Shown piece by piece: positions 37,581-47,399 of a stretch of 64,000 bases of DNA. The translations under genes and the position numbers were made by a program. Within the stretch, counting starts at the first letter, position 1. Each line of letters opens with the position of its first letter. The notes beneath the pieces were generated by a model, which was given only the letters and a program-made list of their open reading frames with translations, had not been told where the DNA came from and searched no databases. The stretch covers positions 62,001 through 126,000 of the forward strand of contig JALEKJ010000008.1 of NCBI GenBank assembly GCA_022771695.1, given 5' to 3'. The DNA comes from Roseburia sp. Lineage in GTDB: Bacteria; Bacillota; Clostridia; Lachnospirales; Lachnospiraceae.

Positions 37581-38546
37581 ATCCAAATATCTGAGAACGC
37601 GTTCAAATTCCACGCCGCAAGGCGCTATCACCTCTCTGCCATCCGCAAATACCATCCAGTATGCATGAAGCATCTGAGAATTAATCTGAAGCTCCTTACG
37701 GAAACGTTCATTCACATTCTTATCACCGTACTTCACATCTCCGACAATCGGATGCCCGATGGATGCCAAATGTGCGCGAATCTGATGGGAACGACCGGTA
37801 ATCAGATGAACCTCAAGTTCCGAATAACCATGTTTTACCTGAAGCGGTACATATTCCGTCTCAATCGGCAAAAACGTTTCCTCAGTGCCAATTTGCGGCC
37901 TATCCGCATAAATCGTCACCTTATTACTGCGCTCATCCTTTAAAAGCCATCCCTTGATGTAGGAATTCTTCTGCACCTCGCCTTTTACGATACAGCGATA
38001 ATATTTCTGAACGGTACGCTCTTTGAGTGCCTGTGACATCTCCTGCAAGCCCTTTAAAGTCTTTCCTGCAACCAGAAGCCCCGAGGTATTGCGGTCGAGG
38101 CGATTGCAGACGGACGGCTTAAAAGTGCGCATCATCTCCTCCGTCAACTCTCCTTTTTCTATCAGATAACTTATGATATGTTCGTTAGCAGATACATCTG
38201 TAGACTTCGCCTTCTGTGATAGCATTCCCGAAGGTTTGTTGACAATCAGAACATCTTCATCTTCATAGACAACAGGCAACGCACGAAGTCCCTTTAAATG
38301 TTCATAGGCAGCAGCCACTTCTTCCTTTCCGGTAAACTTCTCAAAGGTTTCATCGGACAAGAACAGCTTTACCACATCTCCGCCTATAAGCTTTTCTGTG
38401 CCATCCGCCTTTTTTCCATTTAAAGTAATATTCTTTTTCCGAAGCATTTTATAGACAAAGCTGTTTGGTGCGCCTACAAGAAGCTTCTTTAAGTACTTGT
38501 CAAAACGCTGTCCAGCTTCATTACTGTTAATTTGAAATTCTCGCAT
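37575..38546 (-). CDS. RluA-family 23S rRNA pseudouridine synthase (RluC-like)
   Basis: 323 residues; N-terminal S4 domain (AGQRFDKYLKKLLVGAP) and catalytic domain with the active Asp in VCNRLDRNTSGLLVAGKT and TGRSHQIRAHLASIGHPIVG. RluC and RluD are difficult to separate by sequence alone. Second of three pseudouridine synthases in the window. Six bases after the upstream radical SAM stop, so likely cotranscribed. Confidence 0.92.
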   Translation of the reverse strand: MREFQINSNEAGQRFDKYLKKLLVGAPNSFVYKMLRKKNITLNGKKADGTEKLIGGDVVKLFLSDETFEKFTGKEEVAAAYEHLKGLRALPVVYEDEDVLIVNKPSGMLSQKAKSTDVSANEHIISYLIEKGELTEEMMRTFKPSVCNRLDRNTSGLLVAGKTLKGLQEMSQALKERTVQKYYRCIVKGEVQKNSYIKGWLLKDERSNKVTIYADRPQIGTEETFLPIETEYVPLQVKHGYSELEVHLITGRSHQIRAHLASIGHPIVGDVKYGDKNVNERFRKELQINSQMLHAYWMVFADGREVIAPCGVEFERVLRYLDK

Positions 38547-38552
38547 AATTTC

Positions 38553-40514
38553 CTACTTTCCGGACTTCTTCTTGTGCACGTTGCGAATTGTCTTTTTCTT
38601 AGCAAAACCAGACGCGCTGCCGGTTGACTTTCCGTTCTTTCCTATGCCGGCTTTCCCAGTGTTGTTTTTCTTTCCGTAACGACTGTGCTCGACATCCTGA
38701 CTCTTTCCATATCCGATATTTCTCGGACGTACCAGACATTTCTTATCAAAACCGATTAAATCCGTACGCCCTGCTTTTGTCAAAGCCTCCACAACAAGGT
38801 CATAGTTCTTTGGATTGCGATACTGGATTAGCGCACGCTGCATCGCCTTTTCATGTGGATTGACTGCCACATAGACCGGCTCCATGGTACGCGGGTCAAG
38901 CCCCGTATAATACATACAGGTCGAAATCGTTGACGGGGTCGGATAGAAGTCCTGTACCTGCTCCGGCATATACCCCAAATCACGCAGGAACTCTGCCAGT
39001 TCAACCGCTTCCTTTAAGGTGGAACCCGGATGAGAGGACATCAGATAAGGCACCAGGTATTGCTTTTTGCCAAGCTTCTCATTCATATCCTTATAGGCTT
39101 TTGTGAACTTCCGGTAGACTTCCACACTAGGCTTACCCATCTTCTCCAAGACTGCGTTGGAAATATGCTCCGGAGCCACCTTTAGTTGTCCGCTGACGTG
39201 GTGTTCACAGAGTTCACGTAAAAAGGTTTTATCTTCATCATAAATCAGATAATCAAACCGGATACCGGAACGAATAAAGACCTTCTTAACGTTCGGCAGT
39301 TCACGTAATTTTCTTAGGAGGTTCAAGTAATCCTTATGATCTACTTTAAGGTTCTGGCATGGCTTCGGGAACAGACACTGCTTGTTCGGGCACACGCCCT
39401 TGGTCATCTGCTTGTCGCACGCCGGTGCCCTAAAGTTTGCCGTAGGTCCACCAACATCATGAATATACCCCTTAAAATCCGGCTCCCAGACCATCTTCTT
39501 CGCTTCAGCGATAATCGACTCGTGGCTTCTGGTCTGGATGATTCTTCCCTGATGGAAGGTCAAAGCACAGAAACTGCAGCCGCCATAGCAGCCACGATTG
39601 CTTACCAGTGAGAAACGTACCTCCTCAATCGCAGGTACACCTCCTGCCGCCTCATAGCTCGGATGATAGGTGCGCTGGTACGGCAATGCATAGACCTGAT
39701 CCATTTCGCTCTGGGTCAATGGCTTTGCCGGCGGATTCTGCACGACGAACAGCTTGCCGTCATATGTTTCGAACAAACGCTTTGCCACAAACGGGTCAGT
39801 ATTGCAGTATTGTGTGTAAAAGCTTTTCGCGTATTCCTTCTTGTCTGCCAGCAATGCTTCATAATGCGGCAGTTCAATCGCATCATAAATATCCTCGCGC
39901 TTTCTCGTCTTATAAACCGTTCCGTTAATAAACGTGATATCGCGCACATCAAGCCCGCTGTTTAACGCATCGGCAATCTCTACAATGCTGTGCTCCCCCA
40001 TTCCGTATGATATGATATCAGCACCGGAATCCAAAAGAATGGAGCGTTTGAGCTTATTAGACCAGTAATCATAATGTGCCAGCCGGCGCAGACTTGCCTC
40101 GATACCTCCAATGATAATCGGCTTCTGCTTATAAAGCTTGCGAATCAGGTTGCAGTATACAATCGTAGCATAATCCGGACGTTTGCCCATCACTCCCCCC
40201 GGTGTAAATGCATCTGTGGCTCTCCTCTTTTTCGAGACAGAATAATGATTCACCATAGAATCCATATTTCCTGCGGACACTAAGAAACCAAGACGCGGCT
40301 CTCCTAAAATATTGATGGACTCCGCATCCCGCCAGTCAGGCTGTGCGATGATACCGACCTTATATCCGTGCGCCTCTAACAATCTTGAGATAATTGCATG
40401 ACCAAAGGAAGGATGATCGACATAAGCATCCCCACACACATAGACAAAGTCGAGCTGCTTAATTCCCTGTTCCTCCATGTCAGCCCTACTGATTGGCAAA
40501 AATCCGTTGCTCAT
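38553..40514 (-). CDS. YgiQ-family radical SAM protein
   Basis: 653 residues. N-terminal domain beginning [19 protein letters not shown], radical SAM cluster motif [20 protein letters not shown], and a basic, Lys/Gly/Ser-rich tail (about 610-653) suggesting nucleic acid contact. Function unknown. Follows the RsuA-type gene by one base and precedes the RluC-like gene, a grouping that hints at RNA modification. Confidence 0.93.
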   Translation of the reverse strand: MSNGFLPISRADMEEQGIKQLDFVYVCGDAYVDHPSFGHAIISRLLEAHGYKVGIIAQPDWRDAESINILGEPRLGFLVSAGNMDSMVNHYSVSKKRRATDAFTPGGVMGKRPDYATIVYCNLIRKLYKQKPIIIGGIEASLRRLAHYDYWSNKLKRSILLDSGADIISYGMGEHSIVEIADALNSGLDVRDITFINGTVYKTRKREDIYDAIELPHYEALLADKKEYAKSFYTQYCNTDPFVAKRLFETYDGKLFVVQNPPAKPLTQSEMDQVYALPYQRTYHPSYEAAGGVPAIEEVRFSLVSNRGCYGGCSFCALTFHQGRIIQTRSHESIIAEAKKMVWEPDFKGYIHDVGGPTANFRAPACDKQMTKGVCPNKQCLFPKPCQNLKVDHKDYLNLLRKLRELPNVKKVFIRSGIRFDYLIYDEDKTFLRELCEHHVSGQLKVAPEHISNAVLEKMGKPSVEVYRKFTKAYKDMNEKLGKKQYLVPYLMSSHPGSTLKEAVELAEFLRDLGYMPEQVQDFYPTPSTISTCMYYTGLDPRTMEPVYVAVNPHEKAMQRALIQYRNPKNYDLVVEALTKAGRTDLIGFDKKCLVRPRNIGYGKSQDVEHSRYGKKNNTGKAGIGKNGKSTGSASGFAKKKTIRNVHKKKSGK

Positions 40515-40515
40515 C

Positions 40516-41295
40516 TCATTTCTCCCTTTTCTTCTCTAAAATACATTGCTTTAACTCAGAAAGTTCTTCCTCGCTTAATGCCCGATACTCTCCCGGTGCT
40601 AAGTCCCCCGGTAGCCTCAGACTTCCCATGGAAAGGCGCTTTAAGTAGACAACCTCTTTCCCGACCGCCTCAAACATCCGCTTGACCTGATGAAATCTGC
40701 CTTCCGTGATAGTAAGACGAATTTCCGATATCACATTTTCTTCCTGCGCTTCATTGCATGTGCCATCGTCCATGTGCCCGTCATTGATAATGACAAGCTT
40801 TGCAGGCTTTGTCAGCTTGTCCTCTCCAATATCAACCCCTTTTTCAAAAAGGTTGACATCATCCACCGTAACCGTTCCTCTGACTTTTGCATAATAAGTC
40901 TTTTCCACGTGCTTTGTAGGACTGAGCAATTCATGTGCCAATGCGCCGTCGTTGGTAATAAGAAGCAACCCTTCCGTATCAATATCCAATCTGCCAACCG
41001 GAAAAAGGTCTTTTCGCACCGTATCCGTCAGATAATCCATGACCGTCTGATGCACATTATCCTCGGTTGCCGAGACGCATCCTGCAGGTTTATGAAAAAG
41101 ATAGTATTCAAATGCTGCATAGTGAAGTTTTTCCCCACGTAAGCATACCTCATCCTTCCATTCGTCAATCTTTTTCTCCGGCTTTATGGCAATCGCGCCA
41201 TTTACCGTAATCTGTTTTGCTTTGATTAATTTCTTCACTTCGCTGCGCGTACCCACGCCCAGCTCCGTCAGATACCTATCCAACCGAAGTGCCAT
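40516..41295 (-). CDS. RsuA/RluB-type rRNA pseudouridine synthase
   Basis: 259 residues, S4 domain ([20 protein letters not shown]) and catalytic domain with [19 protein letters not shown] and [17 protein letters not shown]. It converts a uridine of 16S or 23S rRNA to pseudouridine. ATG 41295 has AGGAG 8 bases ahead; the longer upstream frame overlaps the M23 gene and lacks a ribosome site. Confidence 0.93.
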   Translation of the reverse strand: MALRLDRYLTELGVGTRSEVKKLIKAKQITVNGAIAIKPEKKIDEWKDEVCLRGEKLHYAAFEYYLFHKPAGCVSATEDNVHQTVMDYLTDTVRKDLFPVGRLDIDTEGLLLITNDGALAHELLSPTKHVEKTYYAKVRGTVTVDDVNLFEKGVDIGEDKLTKPAKLVIINDGHMDDGTCNEAQEENVISEIRLTITEGRFHQVKRMFEAVGKEVVYLKRLSMGSLRLPGDLAPGEYRALSEEELSELKQCILEKKREK

Positions 41296-41350
41296 ACACC
41301 TGTCTCCTGCCATTCTATTTTCTACACTCTGATATCTGCAATACGATATC

Positions 41351-42184
41351 TCAGCGAACGTCTGAGCTCCCGTCAAGATACCGCAGCATCGGATATGAAT
41401 TGACGGAAAATTCCTTGCCGTCTGCATCGTTCAGATAGATGCCCACATGCAAATGCACATCAAACATACCGGTCGTTCCCGGCATATCACTATAACCGGT
41501 GTCTCCCATATATCCTAAAAACGTGCCCGCTTCCACACGCTCCCCTATTTCAAACTCCTCGGCATACTCTGCCAGATGTGCATAGTAAAAATACGCACCG
41601 GAATCGCTGCGGATACCAATCCGATATCCTCCGAGACGCAGCCAGCCGATATTCTCCACAACACCGTCCGTCATGCTGTAAATCGGATAAATGCCTCTTT
41701 GATTCAGCGATGCCATGATATCACAGCCTTCATGACCTCTGTCGCCACCAAACGTACGACTCTGCATCCAACTGTCCGAAAATGTCACTTTCGCTTCCGG
41801 ATGCGAAGCGACTGCACCTACCGGAAAGCGTTCTAAATCATTCCAGACGGCATACACATATCCACAAATCTCATGGAAATCGTCATAGCGATATCTCTCA
41901 ACAAAAGCGATATCCTCCCGCAACATCTTTGTATCTGTTACAAGTCCGTCTGTCGCAAAGTACATGGTAAGAAGCTCCGCGAAATCCTTCGTATCGTTGG
42001 ATTCCTGCCAAAAAGCCTCTAAAACATCTACCGGAATCTGATGATTTCGCAGATTCCGGTAGGCGGTCTCATAAGAAAAACAGTTTATCTGAAGTGTCCT
42101 CTCTTCGATGGCTCCTATCAAAAATACATGAAGCAGAACCACGATGCTAAACAGAAGTAAGATACGGATACTTCTCAGATTCAT
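41351..42184 (-). CDS. Membrane-anchored M23 (LytM-type) peptidase
   Basis: 277 residues: one N-terminal signal anchor (about 5-26), a helical middle region and an M23 zinc metallopeptidase domain with GDRGHEGCDIMA (HxxxD) and VHLHVGIYL (HxH), so the active site is complete. These cut peptide bridges of peptidoglycan. 17 bases after pepD; no division or spore gene next to it tells which process it serves. Confidence 0.88.
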   Translation of the reverse strand: MNLRSIRILLLFSIVVLLHVFLIGAIEERTLQINCFSYETAYRNLRNHQIPVDVLEAFWQESNDTKDFAELLTMYFATDGLVTDTKMLREDIAFVERYRYDDFHEICGYVYAVWNDLERFPVGAVASHPEAKVTFSDSWMQSRTFGGDRGHEGCDIMASLNQRGIYPIYSMTDGVVENIGWLRLGGYRIGIRSDSGAYFYYAHLAEYAEEFEIGERVEAGTFLGYMGDTGYSDMPGTTGMFDVHLHVGIYLNDADGKEFSVNSYPMLRYLDGSSDVR

Positions 42185-42201
42185 GCTTGCCCTTCTTTTT
42201 A

Positions 42202-43665
42202 TTATTTACATCTTTTTAAAAATTCTTTTAGCAGTTTCCATACTTTTTCCGTGGAGGAAATGCTTAAACGTTCCTTCGGTGTATGGATGTCATAATTGTT
42301 CGGTCCAAAGGATACGCAGTCCAAATCTGCAATCTTACCGGACAAGAGACCACACTCAAGACCGGCGTGGATTGCCTCAAATACCGGTTCCTCATCAAAC
42401 AGCTCCTTATACACGGCACTGATAGTATCACGGATTTCGGAATCCGCCTTATACTCCCATGCAGGATAATCGCCGTTCGTTTCGACCTCGCCGCCTAAAA
42501 ACTCAACCAAATGTGTGATTCGGTCAAGCAGCTCCTCTTTACGAGATGATACACTGCTTCGCACAGAAGTAGTCGTCACAAGCGCATCCTCTTTTAAAGC
42601 AAGGATTCCCATATTCAAAGAAGTCTCTACCAATCCCGGTATCACACGGCTCATATGCTGTACGCCGTCCGGAACCTGTCTTAAGTAGAAAATCACTTTC
42701 GACATCGCACTATAGGATAAAATCTCTGCTTCCTTCTCGGCGCCTGCTACTGTCTGGATACAGATACCCTCATCCGAAGCTGCAAACTCATTTTTCAGAA
42801 TTTTCTCAATTTCGGCAATATAAGAAAGAAATTCCTCCTTTTTCTCTGCAGGAATCAAAAGCACTGCCGTATGCTCACGCGGAATCGCATTGTCTTTTAA
42901 CCCGCCTGCCATGGTAATGATGCCGACTTCCATGCGGTCTGTCAGATATTTTAATACTCTGCCCATCACAATGTTTGCATTTGCATGCTCTTTGTCGATT
43001 TCCGAACCGGAATGTCCACCTTCAAGACCTGTAATCGTGATTGCCATTTCAAGACCCTTCTGTGCCATACGCGTCACAGGAAGAGACACCTCTACCGTCA
43101 TACCGCCCGCACAGCTTGTCAAAAAATGCCCCTCAACATCCGAGTCGATATTCAAAAGCTTATGGCCTTTTAACATGGACAAATCAATAACCTCTGCACC
43201 GAGCATGCCAATTTCTTCGTCTACCGTAATCACAACCTCGAGACGCGGATGCGCAATTTCCGGTGAGTCCATAATTGCAAGCGCATATGCCACAGCAATA
43301 CCGTCATCGCCGCCAAGAGTTGTGCCTCTTGCTTTTAGGAAATCATCCTCTACATACAAATCTAAGCCATCTTTTTCAAAGTCGATATTGCAATCATTCT
43401 CTTTCTCACAAACCATATCCATATGTCCCTGGATAATAATCGGCTCTGTATTTTCATAGCCGGCAGTTGCCTCCTGAATAATGACAACATTGTTTGCCTC
43501 ATCCTGATAGTGTTCTAACCCATGCTCTTTTGCAAAAGAAACCAGATAGTCACTAATCTGCTTTGTATTCCTAGAACCGTGCGGAATCGCACTGATTTCC
43601 TCAAAATAATCAAATACTCTCTGTGATTCCAAGTTTCGTCCTTTTAATTCTGTTAAGTTACTCAT
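42202..43665 (-). CDS. pepD: Aminoacyl-histidine dipeptidase (M20 family)
   Basis: 487 residues. A cytosolic zinc dipeptidase (PepD) with broad specificity for Xaa-His dipeptides. Metal-site motifs: IIQGHMDMVCEKEND, GTTLGGDDGIAVAYAL and VTVDEEIGMLGAE; IHAGLECGLLSGK near the C-terminus. AGGAGG is 5 bases ahead of the ATG at 43665. Only 31 bases separate it from the divergent YlbJ-like gene. Confidence 0.95.
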   Translation of the reverse strand: MSNLTELKGRNLESQRVFDYFEEISAIPHGSRNTKQISDYLVSFAKEHGLEHYQDEANNVVIIQEATAGYENTEPIIIQGHMDMVCEKENDCNIDFEKDGLDLYVEDDFLKARGTTLGGDDGIAVAYALAIMDSPEIAHPRLEVVITVDEEIGMLGAEVIDLSMLKGHKLLNIDSDVEGHFLTSCAGGMTVEVSLPVTRMAQKGLEMAITITGLEGGHSGSEIDKEHANANIVMGRVLKYLTDRMEVGIITMAGGLKDNAIPREHTAVLLIPAEKKEEFLSYIAEIEKILKNEFAASDEGICIQTVAGAEKEAEILSYSAMSKVIFYLRQVPDGVQHMSRVIPGLVETSLNMGILALKEDALVTTTSVRSSVSSRKEELLDRITHLVEFLGGEVETNGDYPAWEYKADSEIRDTISAVYKELFDEEPVFEAIHAGLECGLLSGKIADLDCVSFGPNNYDIHTPKERLSISSTEKVWKLLKEFLKRCK

Positions 43666-43696
43666 ATAATACCTCCTGCTTTTCATATATTGTAGT

Positions 43697-44653
43697 ATGA
43701 AAAAGAAATTAATATTCTTATCTCTCGTTATATTTACCGGCTATATCCTTATATTTCCCAAAGACGCGGTTTCCGCCGCTTCCTGCGGTCTTGTCCTCTG
43801 GTATGAGCAAGTTCTGCCTACGCTGCTCCCCTTTGCCATCGTCTCAAATATACTGATTTCTTCCGGATATCTTGAATATCTTATAAAACCGTTCTCACCG
43901 CTTATCAGATTCCTTCTTCCGGTAAGTGACAACGGTGCATTCGTCGCGCTGTCCGGCTTTCTCTTTGGCTTCCCGATGGGGAGCAAAAACTGTGCCGAAC
44001 TTCTAAAGCGCGGTCAGATAGAAAAAAAAGAAGCGGATATTCTGTTTATCATCACGAACAATATCAGTCCGGTTTTTATCAGCAGCTTTATTTTAAACCA
44101 ACAGTTAAAGATGCCTTCTCGAACTGTCGCAAGCTATCTCATACTATATTTGCCACCACTTTTGATTGGGAAACTGATTCTACATAAGAATCGGAAAGAA
44201 TCCTCCTTAGATACACTTAATCCCATTCATGCAGTCGCAAAAAGACCGGCATCCAGATCTCAAATGAATTTTAAAATCATAGATGCCGGCATCATGAACG
44301 GTTTTGAAACATTGACCAGACTCGGTGGTTATATTATGCTGTTTTCCATGATTGCTTCCATTCTTCAGAAACTACCGTTCTCTGCAAACCTGAAACTCAT
44401 ATTTACAGGCATCACAGAAATCACCAATGGCATCTATCTGATTCCGAAAACAATAACACATGCTGACAGCCAATATATTCTCGCTATGGCTTTTACTGCC
44501 TTTGGCGGACTATCCGGAATTGCCCAGACAAGTTCGATGATTAAAGATACTACACTCTCCTTACGCACCTACTGTCAGATGAAAGTCTGGCTTATGATAT
44601 CCTCAGGAATACTCGCATGGCTTGTTACGCTCTGTTTTCCAATATCATCCTAA
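43697..44653 (+). CDS. YlbJ-like nucleoside-recognition/gate membrane protein
   Basis: 318 residues, about eight transmembrane helices. Sequences such as LWYEQVLPTLLPFAIVSNIL, FLFGFPMGSKNCAELLKRG and TNNISPVFISSFILN match the sporulation integral membrane protein YlbJ group with gate domains. Whether the host sporulates is not shown here. There is no visible ribosome site before ATG 43697; a TATATT at 43686-43691 suggests a possible leaderless transcript. Its stop overlaps the next convergent gene by 9 bases. Confidence 0.8.
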   Translation: MKKKLIFLSLVIFTGYILIFPKDAVSAASCGLVLWYEQVLPTLLPFAIVSNILISSGYLEYLIKPFSPLIRFLLPVSDNGAFVALSGFLFGFPMGSKNCAELLKRGQIEKKEADILFIITNNISPVFISSFILNQQLKMPSRTVASYLILYLPPLLIGKLILHKNRKESSLDTLNPIHAVAKRPASRSQMNFKIIDAGIMNGFETLTRLGGYIMLFSMIASILQKLPFSANLKLIFTGITEITNGIYLIPKTITHADSQYILAMAFTAFGGLSGIAQTSSMIKDTTLSLRTYCQMKVWLMISSGILAWLVTLCFPISS

Positions 44654-45265
44654 CATATCAGACGTAATCTCTACCTTCGGAAGCTCCTCTGTCATTGACT
44701 CTGCGCTCTTAGCAATCGGCTCCTCCGCTGTCGGATTAAGTTCTGCACGATTTGCCGTAACAATATCCAAGAATCCCTGTAAAGAGCTCACATAAGAATC
44801 GTGGCGGGCCTTGGCGGTCTCCATGGAGTGAGAAATAGTATTCTCGAGATTACGGAGAATATCATCCGTATACTGCATTGCCCCCATGCGAATGTTATTG
44901 GCATCATTGGTCGCATTGTCCAGAATTTCCTGTGCCTGCTTTGTCGCAATCATGACAACCTCGTTCGCCTGCGCATATGCCTGTTGCATAATCTGATGCT
45001 CACTGACAAGCTCGTCTGTCTTAACCTGCGCCTGTGCGATAATCGCATCTGCCTTCGCCTGCGCATCCGCTAAGATTGCTTCTTTATTACTGATAATCTT
45101 CTGATAACGCTTGATTTCTTCCGGAGTCTTTACCCGGAGTTCATTTAAAAGTTCTTCCATCTCTTCACGATTTACGATAATCTTGGAAGAAGAAAATGTC
45201 TGAGGTTTACAGTTGTCAATATACTCCTCAATCTCCTCTATGATCTGTTCGATTCTGCTTGCCAT
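44645..45265 (-). CDS. Coiled-coil protein resembling V-ATPase subunit E/H or DivIVA
   Basis: 206 residues, almost wholly coiled coil (about 50-170), rich in Ala/Gln/Glu (ADAQAKADAIIAQAQVKTDE). It starts MASRIEQIIEEIEEYIDNC and ends in an acidic tail. Often annotated as ATPase subunit by composition only; no ATPase gene is nearby. Upstream of coaD in the same direction with a good ribosome site (AAGGAG). Function unknown; a scaffold role is inference. Confidence 0.7.
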   Translation of the reverse strand: MASRIEQIIEEIEEYIDNCKPQTFSSSKIIVNREEMEELLNELRVKTPEEIKRYQKIISNKEAILADAQAKADAIIAQAQVKTDELVSEHQIMQQAYAQANEVVMIATKQAQEILDNATNDANNIRMGAMQYTDDILRNLENTISHSMETAKARHDSYVSSLQGFLDIVTANRAELNPTAEEPIAKSAESMTEELPKVEITSDMLG

Positions 45266-45297
45266 AAAACTCTCCTTGTAATAGATATTTCAAATGG

Positions 45298-45777
45298 TTA
45301 TTTTTTGTACTTATCATAGATTCTATCAATAAACTGTGTCGGAACAAATTTTGAGATATCCCCGCCGTAAGAAGCAAACTCCTTCACAATCGTAGAGCTT
45401 AAATAGGAATACTGCAGACTCGTCGTGAGAAAAATCGTCTCAACATTCGGATTCTCCACATGATTCGTCTGCGCAATCTGAAGCTCATACTCAAAATCTG
45501 TCACCGCACGAAGGCCACGTACAATAATTGTCGCACCAATCTCATCCATATAATCTACCAATAGCCCATCAAAAGATGCAACTGTGACATTCGGCATAGA
45601 ATCCGTCATCTCTTTTATCATACTAACACGTTCCTCAAGAGAAAACAACGAATTTTTTGCACTGTTATTCAATACTCCAACCACCAGCTCGTCCACAATT
45701 TGAGAAGCACGCCGAATGATATCGACATGTCCGAGGGTAAGAGGGTCAAAACTTCCAGGGTAAATCGCTTTTTTCAT
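45298..45777 (-). CDS. coaD: Phosphopantetheine adenylyltransferase
   Basis: 159 residues, normal length. Catalyses the fourth step of coenzyme A synthesis. Nucleotidyltransferase motif [18 protein letters not shown] and [17 protein letters not shown] are present. AGGAGG precedes the ATG. Paired with rsmD upstream as in many Firmicutes. Confidence 0.98.
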   Translation of the reverse strand: MKKAIYPGSFDPLTLGHVDIIRRASQIVDELVVGVLNNSAKNSLFSLEERVSMIKEMTDSMPNVTVASFDGLLVDYMDEIGATIIVRGLRAVTDFEYELQIAQTNHVENPNVETIFLTTSLQYSYLSSTIVKEFASYGGDISKFVPTQFIDRIYDKYKK

Positions 45778-45808
45778 AAGTTACCTCCTGCATTCTGCAA
45801 AAGTGCTG

Positions 45809-46360
45809 CTACTGCTTTCTGATAAAAGCATGCGCGTTCGTCTTATATGTCTTTATTTTATGCAGCGTAAATCCAAATTCTTCCAGATAGTCAAAGGTTG
45901 TTTCCAGGGAAGCTTCCACAATAATCGTCGTATCTTCTTTTACCAACGAAGATGTTGCAAGATACCGAAGAACCTCTTTTTCTAACTCCTGATTGTAAGG
46001 CGGGTCCATAAAGATAATGTCAAACTGATACTTTCTTTCCATCGCCCGCAATGCACTGAGTACATCAGATGGATATACCTTGCAATCTTTCTCAAACTTC
46101 GTAAACCGAATATTATCTTCAATACAGGCAACCTGCTTTTTCCCATTATCTACGAAAACAGCATATCTGGCACCGCGGCTTAATGCCTCAAGTCCTATCT
46201 GTCCACTTCCGGCAAATAAATCCAAGAAGTAACTTCCCGGCACTTCGCCCTGTATCATATTAAAAAGAGTCTCCTTGATTCGGTCCGTGGTAGGTCTGGT
46301 TTCCATTCCTTCTACGGCCTTTAAAGGCAGGCTTCGCGCCGTTCCTGCTATGATTCGCAT
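45809..46360 (-). CDS. rsmD: 16S rRNA (guanine966-N2)-methyltransferase RsmD
   Basis: 183 residues: MRIIAGTARSLPL start, SAM-binding FLDLFAGSGQIGLEALSRGA and catalytic DIIFMDPPYN. ATG 46360 follows GGAGG and lies 13 bases inside the end of cinA, so the genes are coupled. Confidence 0.96.
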   Translation of the reverse strand: MRIIAGTARSLPLKAVEGMETRPTTDRIKETLFNMIQGEVPGSYFLDLFAGSGQIGLEALSRGARYAVFVDNGKKQVACIEDNIRFTKFEKDCKVYPSDVLSALRAMERKYQFDIIFMDPPYNQELEKEVLRYLATSSLVKEDTTIIVEASLETTFDYLEEFGFTLHKIKTYKTNAHAFIRKQ

Positions 46361-46851
46361 ATAGTTCCTCCATCTTCTTCTAACATCTGCTTTAACAACA
46401 GCAATGCACATCGCGTCGCAGAAGTGCGCACTGCCATACGGTCACCATCAAATAAATGGCGTTCAACCACTGTCTTTCCCTTTACATGGCATCCGATATA
46501 GACAAGCCCCACCGGACATTCCGGTGTGCCGCCGTCCGGCCCGGCAACCCCGGTAACAGAAACTGCCACATCACATCCTGCTGTTCTCGCTGCCGATTCT
46601 GCCATATCATATGCAGTCTCGCTGCTCACCACGCCAAAACGCTCAATCGTCTCTTCCGACACGCCAATCATTTTAACTTTTGCAGCGTTTGAATAAGTGA
46701 CATATCCCTGCTCAAAGAACTCAGATATTCCCGGAACATTCACAAGTGTTGATGCAATCATTCCGCCAGTTGCCGATTCCGCGGTTGTAAGCTTATATTG
46801 ATATTTTTTTAACAATTCGTAAATAGAATATTCCAAAGACTCTTTTTGCAC
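46348..46851 (-). CDS. CinA-type nicotinamide-nucleotide amidase (PncC)
   Basis: 167 residues: the C-terminal CinA domain alone (LTTAESATGGMIASTLVNVP; VTGVAGPDGGTPECPVG). It deamidates NMN to nicotinate mononucleotide, recycling pyridine nucleotides. Start is GTG, overlapping the pgsA stop by one base, with AAGGA 9 bases ahead. Confidence 0.92.
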   Translation of the reverse strand: MQKESLEYSIYELLKKYQYKLTTAESATGGMIASTLVNVPGISEFFEQGYVTYSNAAKVKMIGVSEETIERFGVVSSETAYDMAESAARTAGCDVAVSVTGVAGPDGGTPECPVGLVYIGCHVKGKTVVERHLFDGDRMAVRTSATRCALLLLKQMLEEDGGTICES

Positions 46852-47399
46852 TATTTCTGATCCTTTAATACATCCTTATTCTTCACCACATAATCCACCA
46901 GAGATACCACTGTTAAAATCAGGGCAATATAGGTAAGCACTGTTCCTAACACCTGAAATACAGGATGTGGAATATTTAAAATCAATACGATCACCATCAA
47001 CATCTGGAATACGGTCTTGAACTTGCCCCAATAGCTTGCTGCAATTACCACACCGTTATCAGAGGCAATCAATCTGAATCCGCTGATAATAAACTCTCTT
47101 GAAATAATGATGATAACAATCCAAGCTGCGAGCTGTCCGGTTTCAATCAGACAAATCATTGCCGAGCAGACAAGAAGCTTATCCGCCAACGGGTCCATAA
47201 ACTTTCCAAAATTCGTCACAAGATTATATTTTCTTGCAATCTTGCCATCGAGCATATCCGTAAGACTTGCTACGATAAAGATTGCTACCGCAATATAATT
47301 ACCATAACCCTCAAAGTAAGGTGCCATCATAAAAAATACAAAAAAAGGAATCATGATAACTCTTAATATTGTCAACTTATTTGGTAAATTCATACTCAT
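46851..47399 (-). CDS. pgsA: CDP-diacylglycerol-glycerol-3-phosphate 3-phosphatidyltransferase
   Basis: 182 residues, several membrane helices. The CDP-alcohol phosphotransferase motif is complete in DGKIARKYNLVTNFGKFMD followed by PLAD. Makes phosphatidylglycerol phosphate. Overlaps rimO by 4 bases (ATGA-type) and cinA by one. GGAG is 7 bases ahead of ATG 47399. Confidence 0.96.
   Translation of the reverse strand: MSMNLPNKLTILRVIMIPFFVFFMMAPYFEGYGNYIAVAIFIVASLTDMLDGKIARKYNLVTNFGKFMDPLADKLLVCSAMICLIETGQLAAWIVIIIISREFIISGFRLIASDNGVVIAASYWGKFKTVFQMLMVIVLILNIPHPVFQVLGTVLTYIALILTVVSLVDYVVKNKDVLKDQK

Noticed and set aside
42890-43459. 189-residue open frame on the plus strand
   Set aside because: Lies wholly opposite pepD, serine/proline-rich composition typical of an antisense shadow, no ribosome site.
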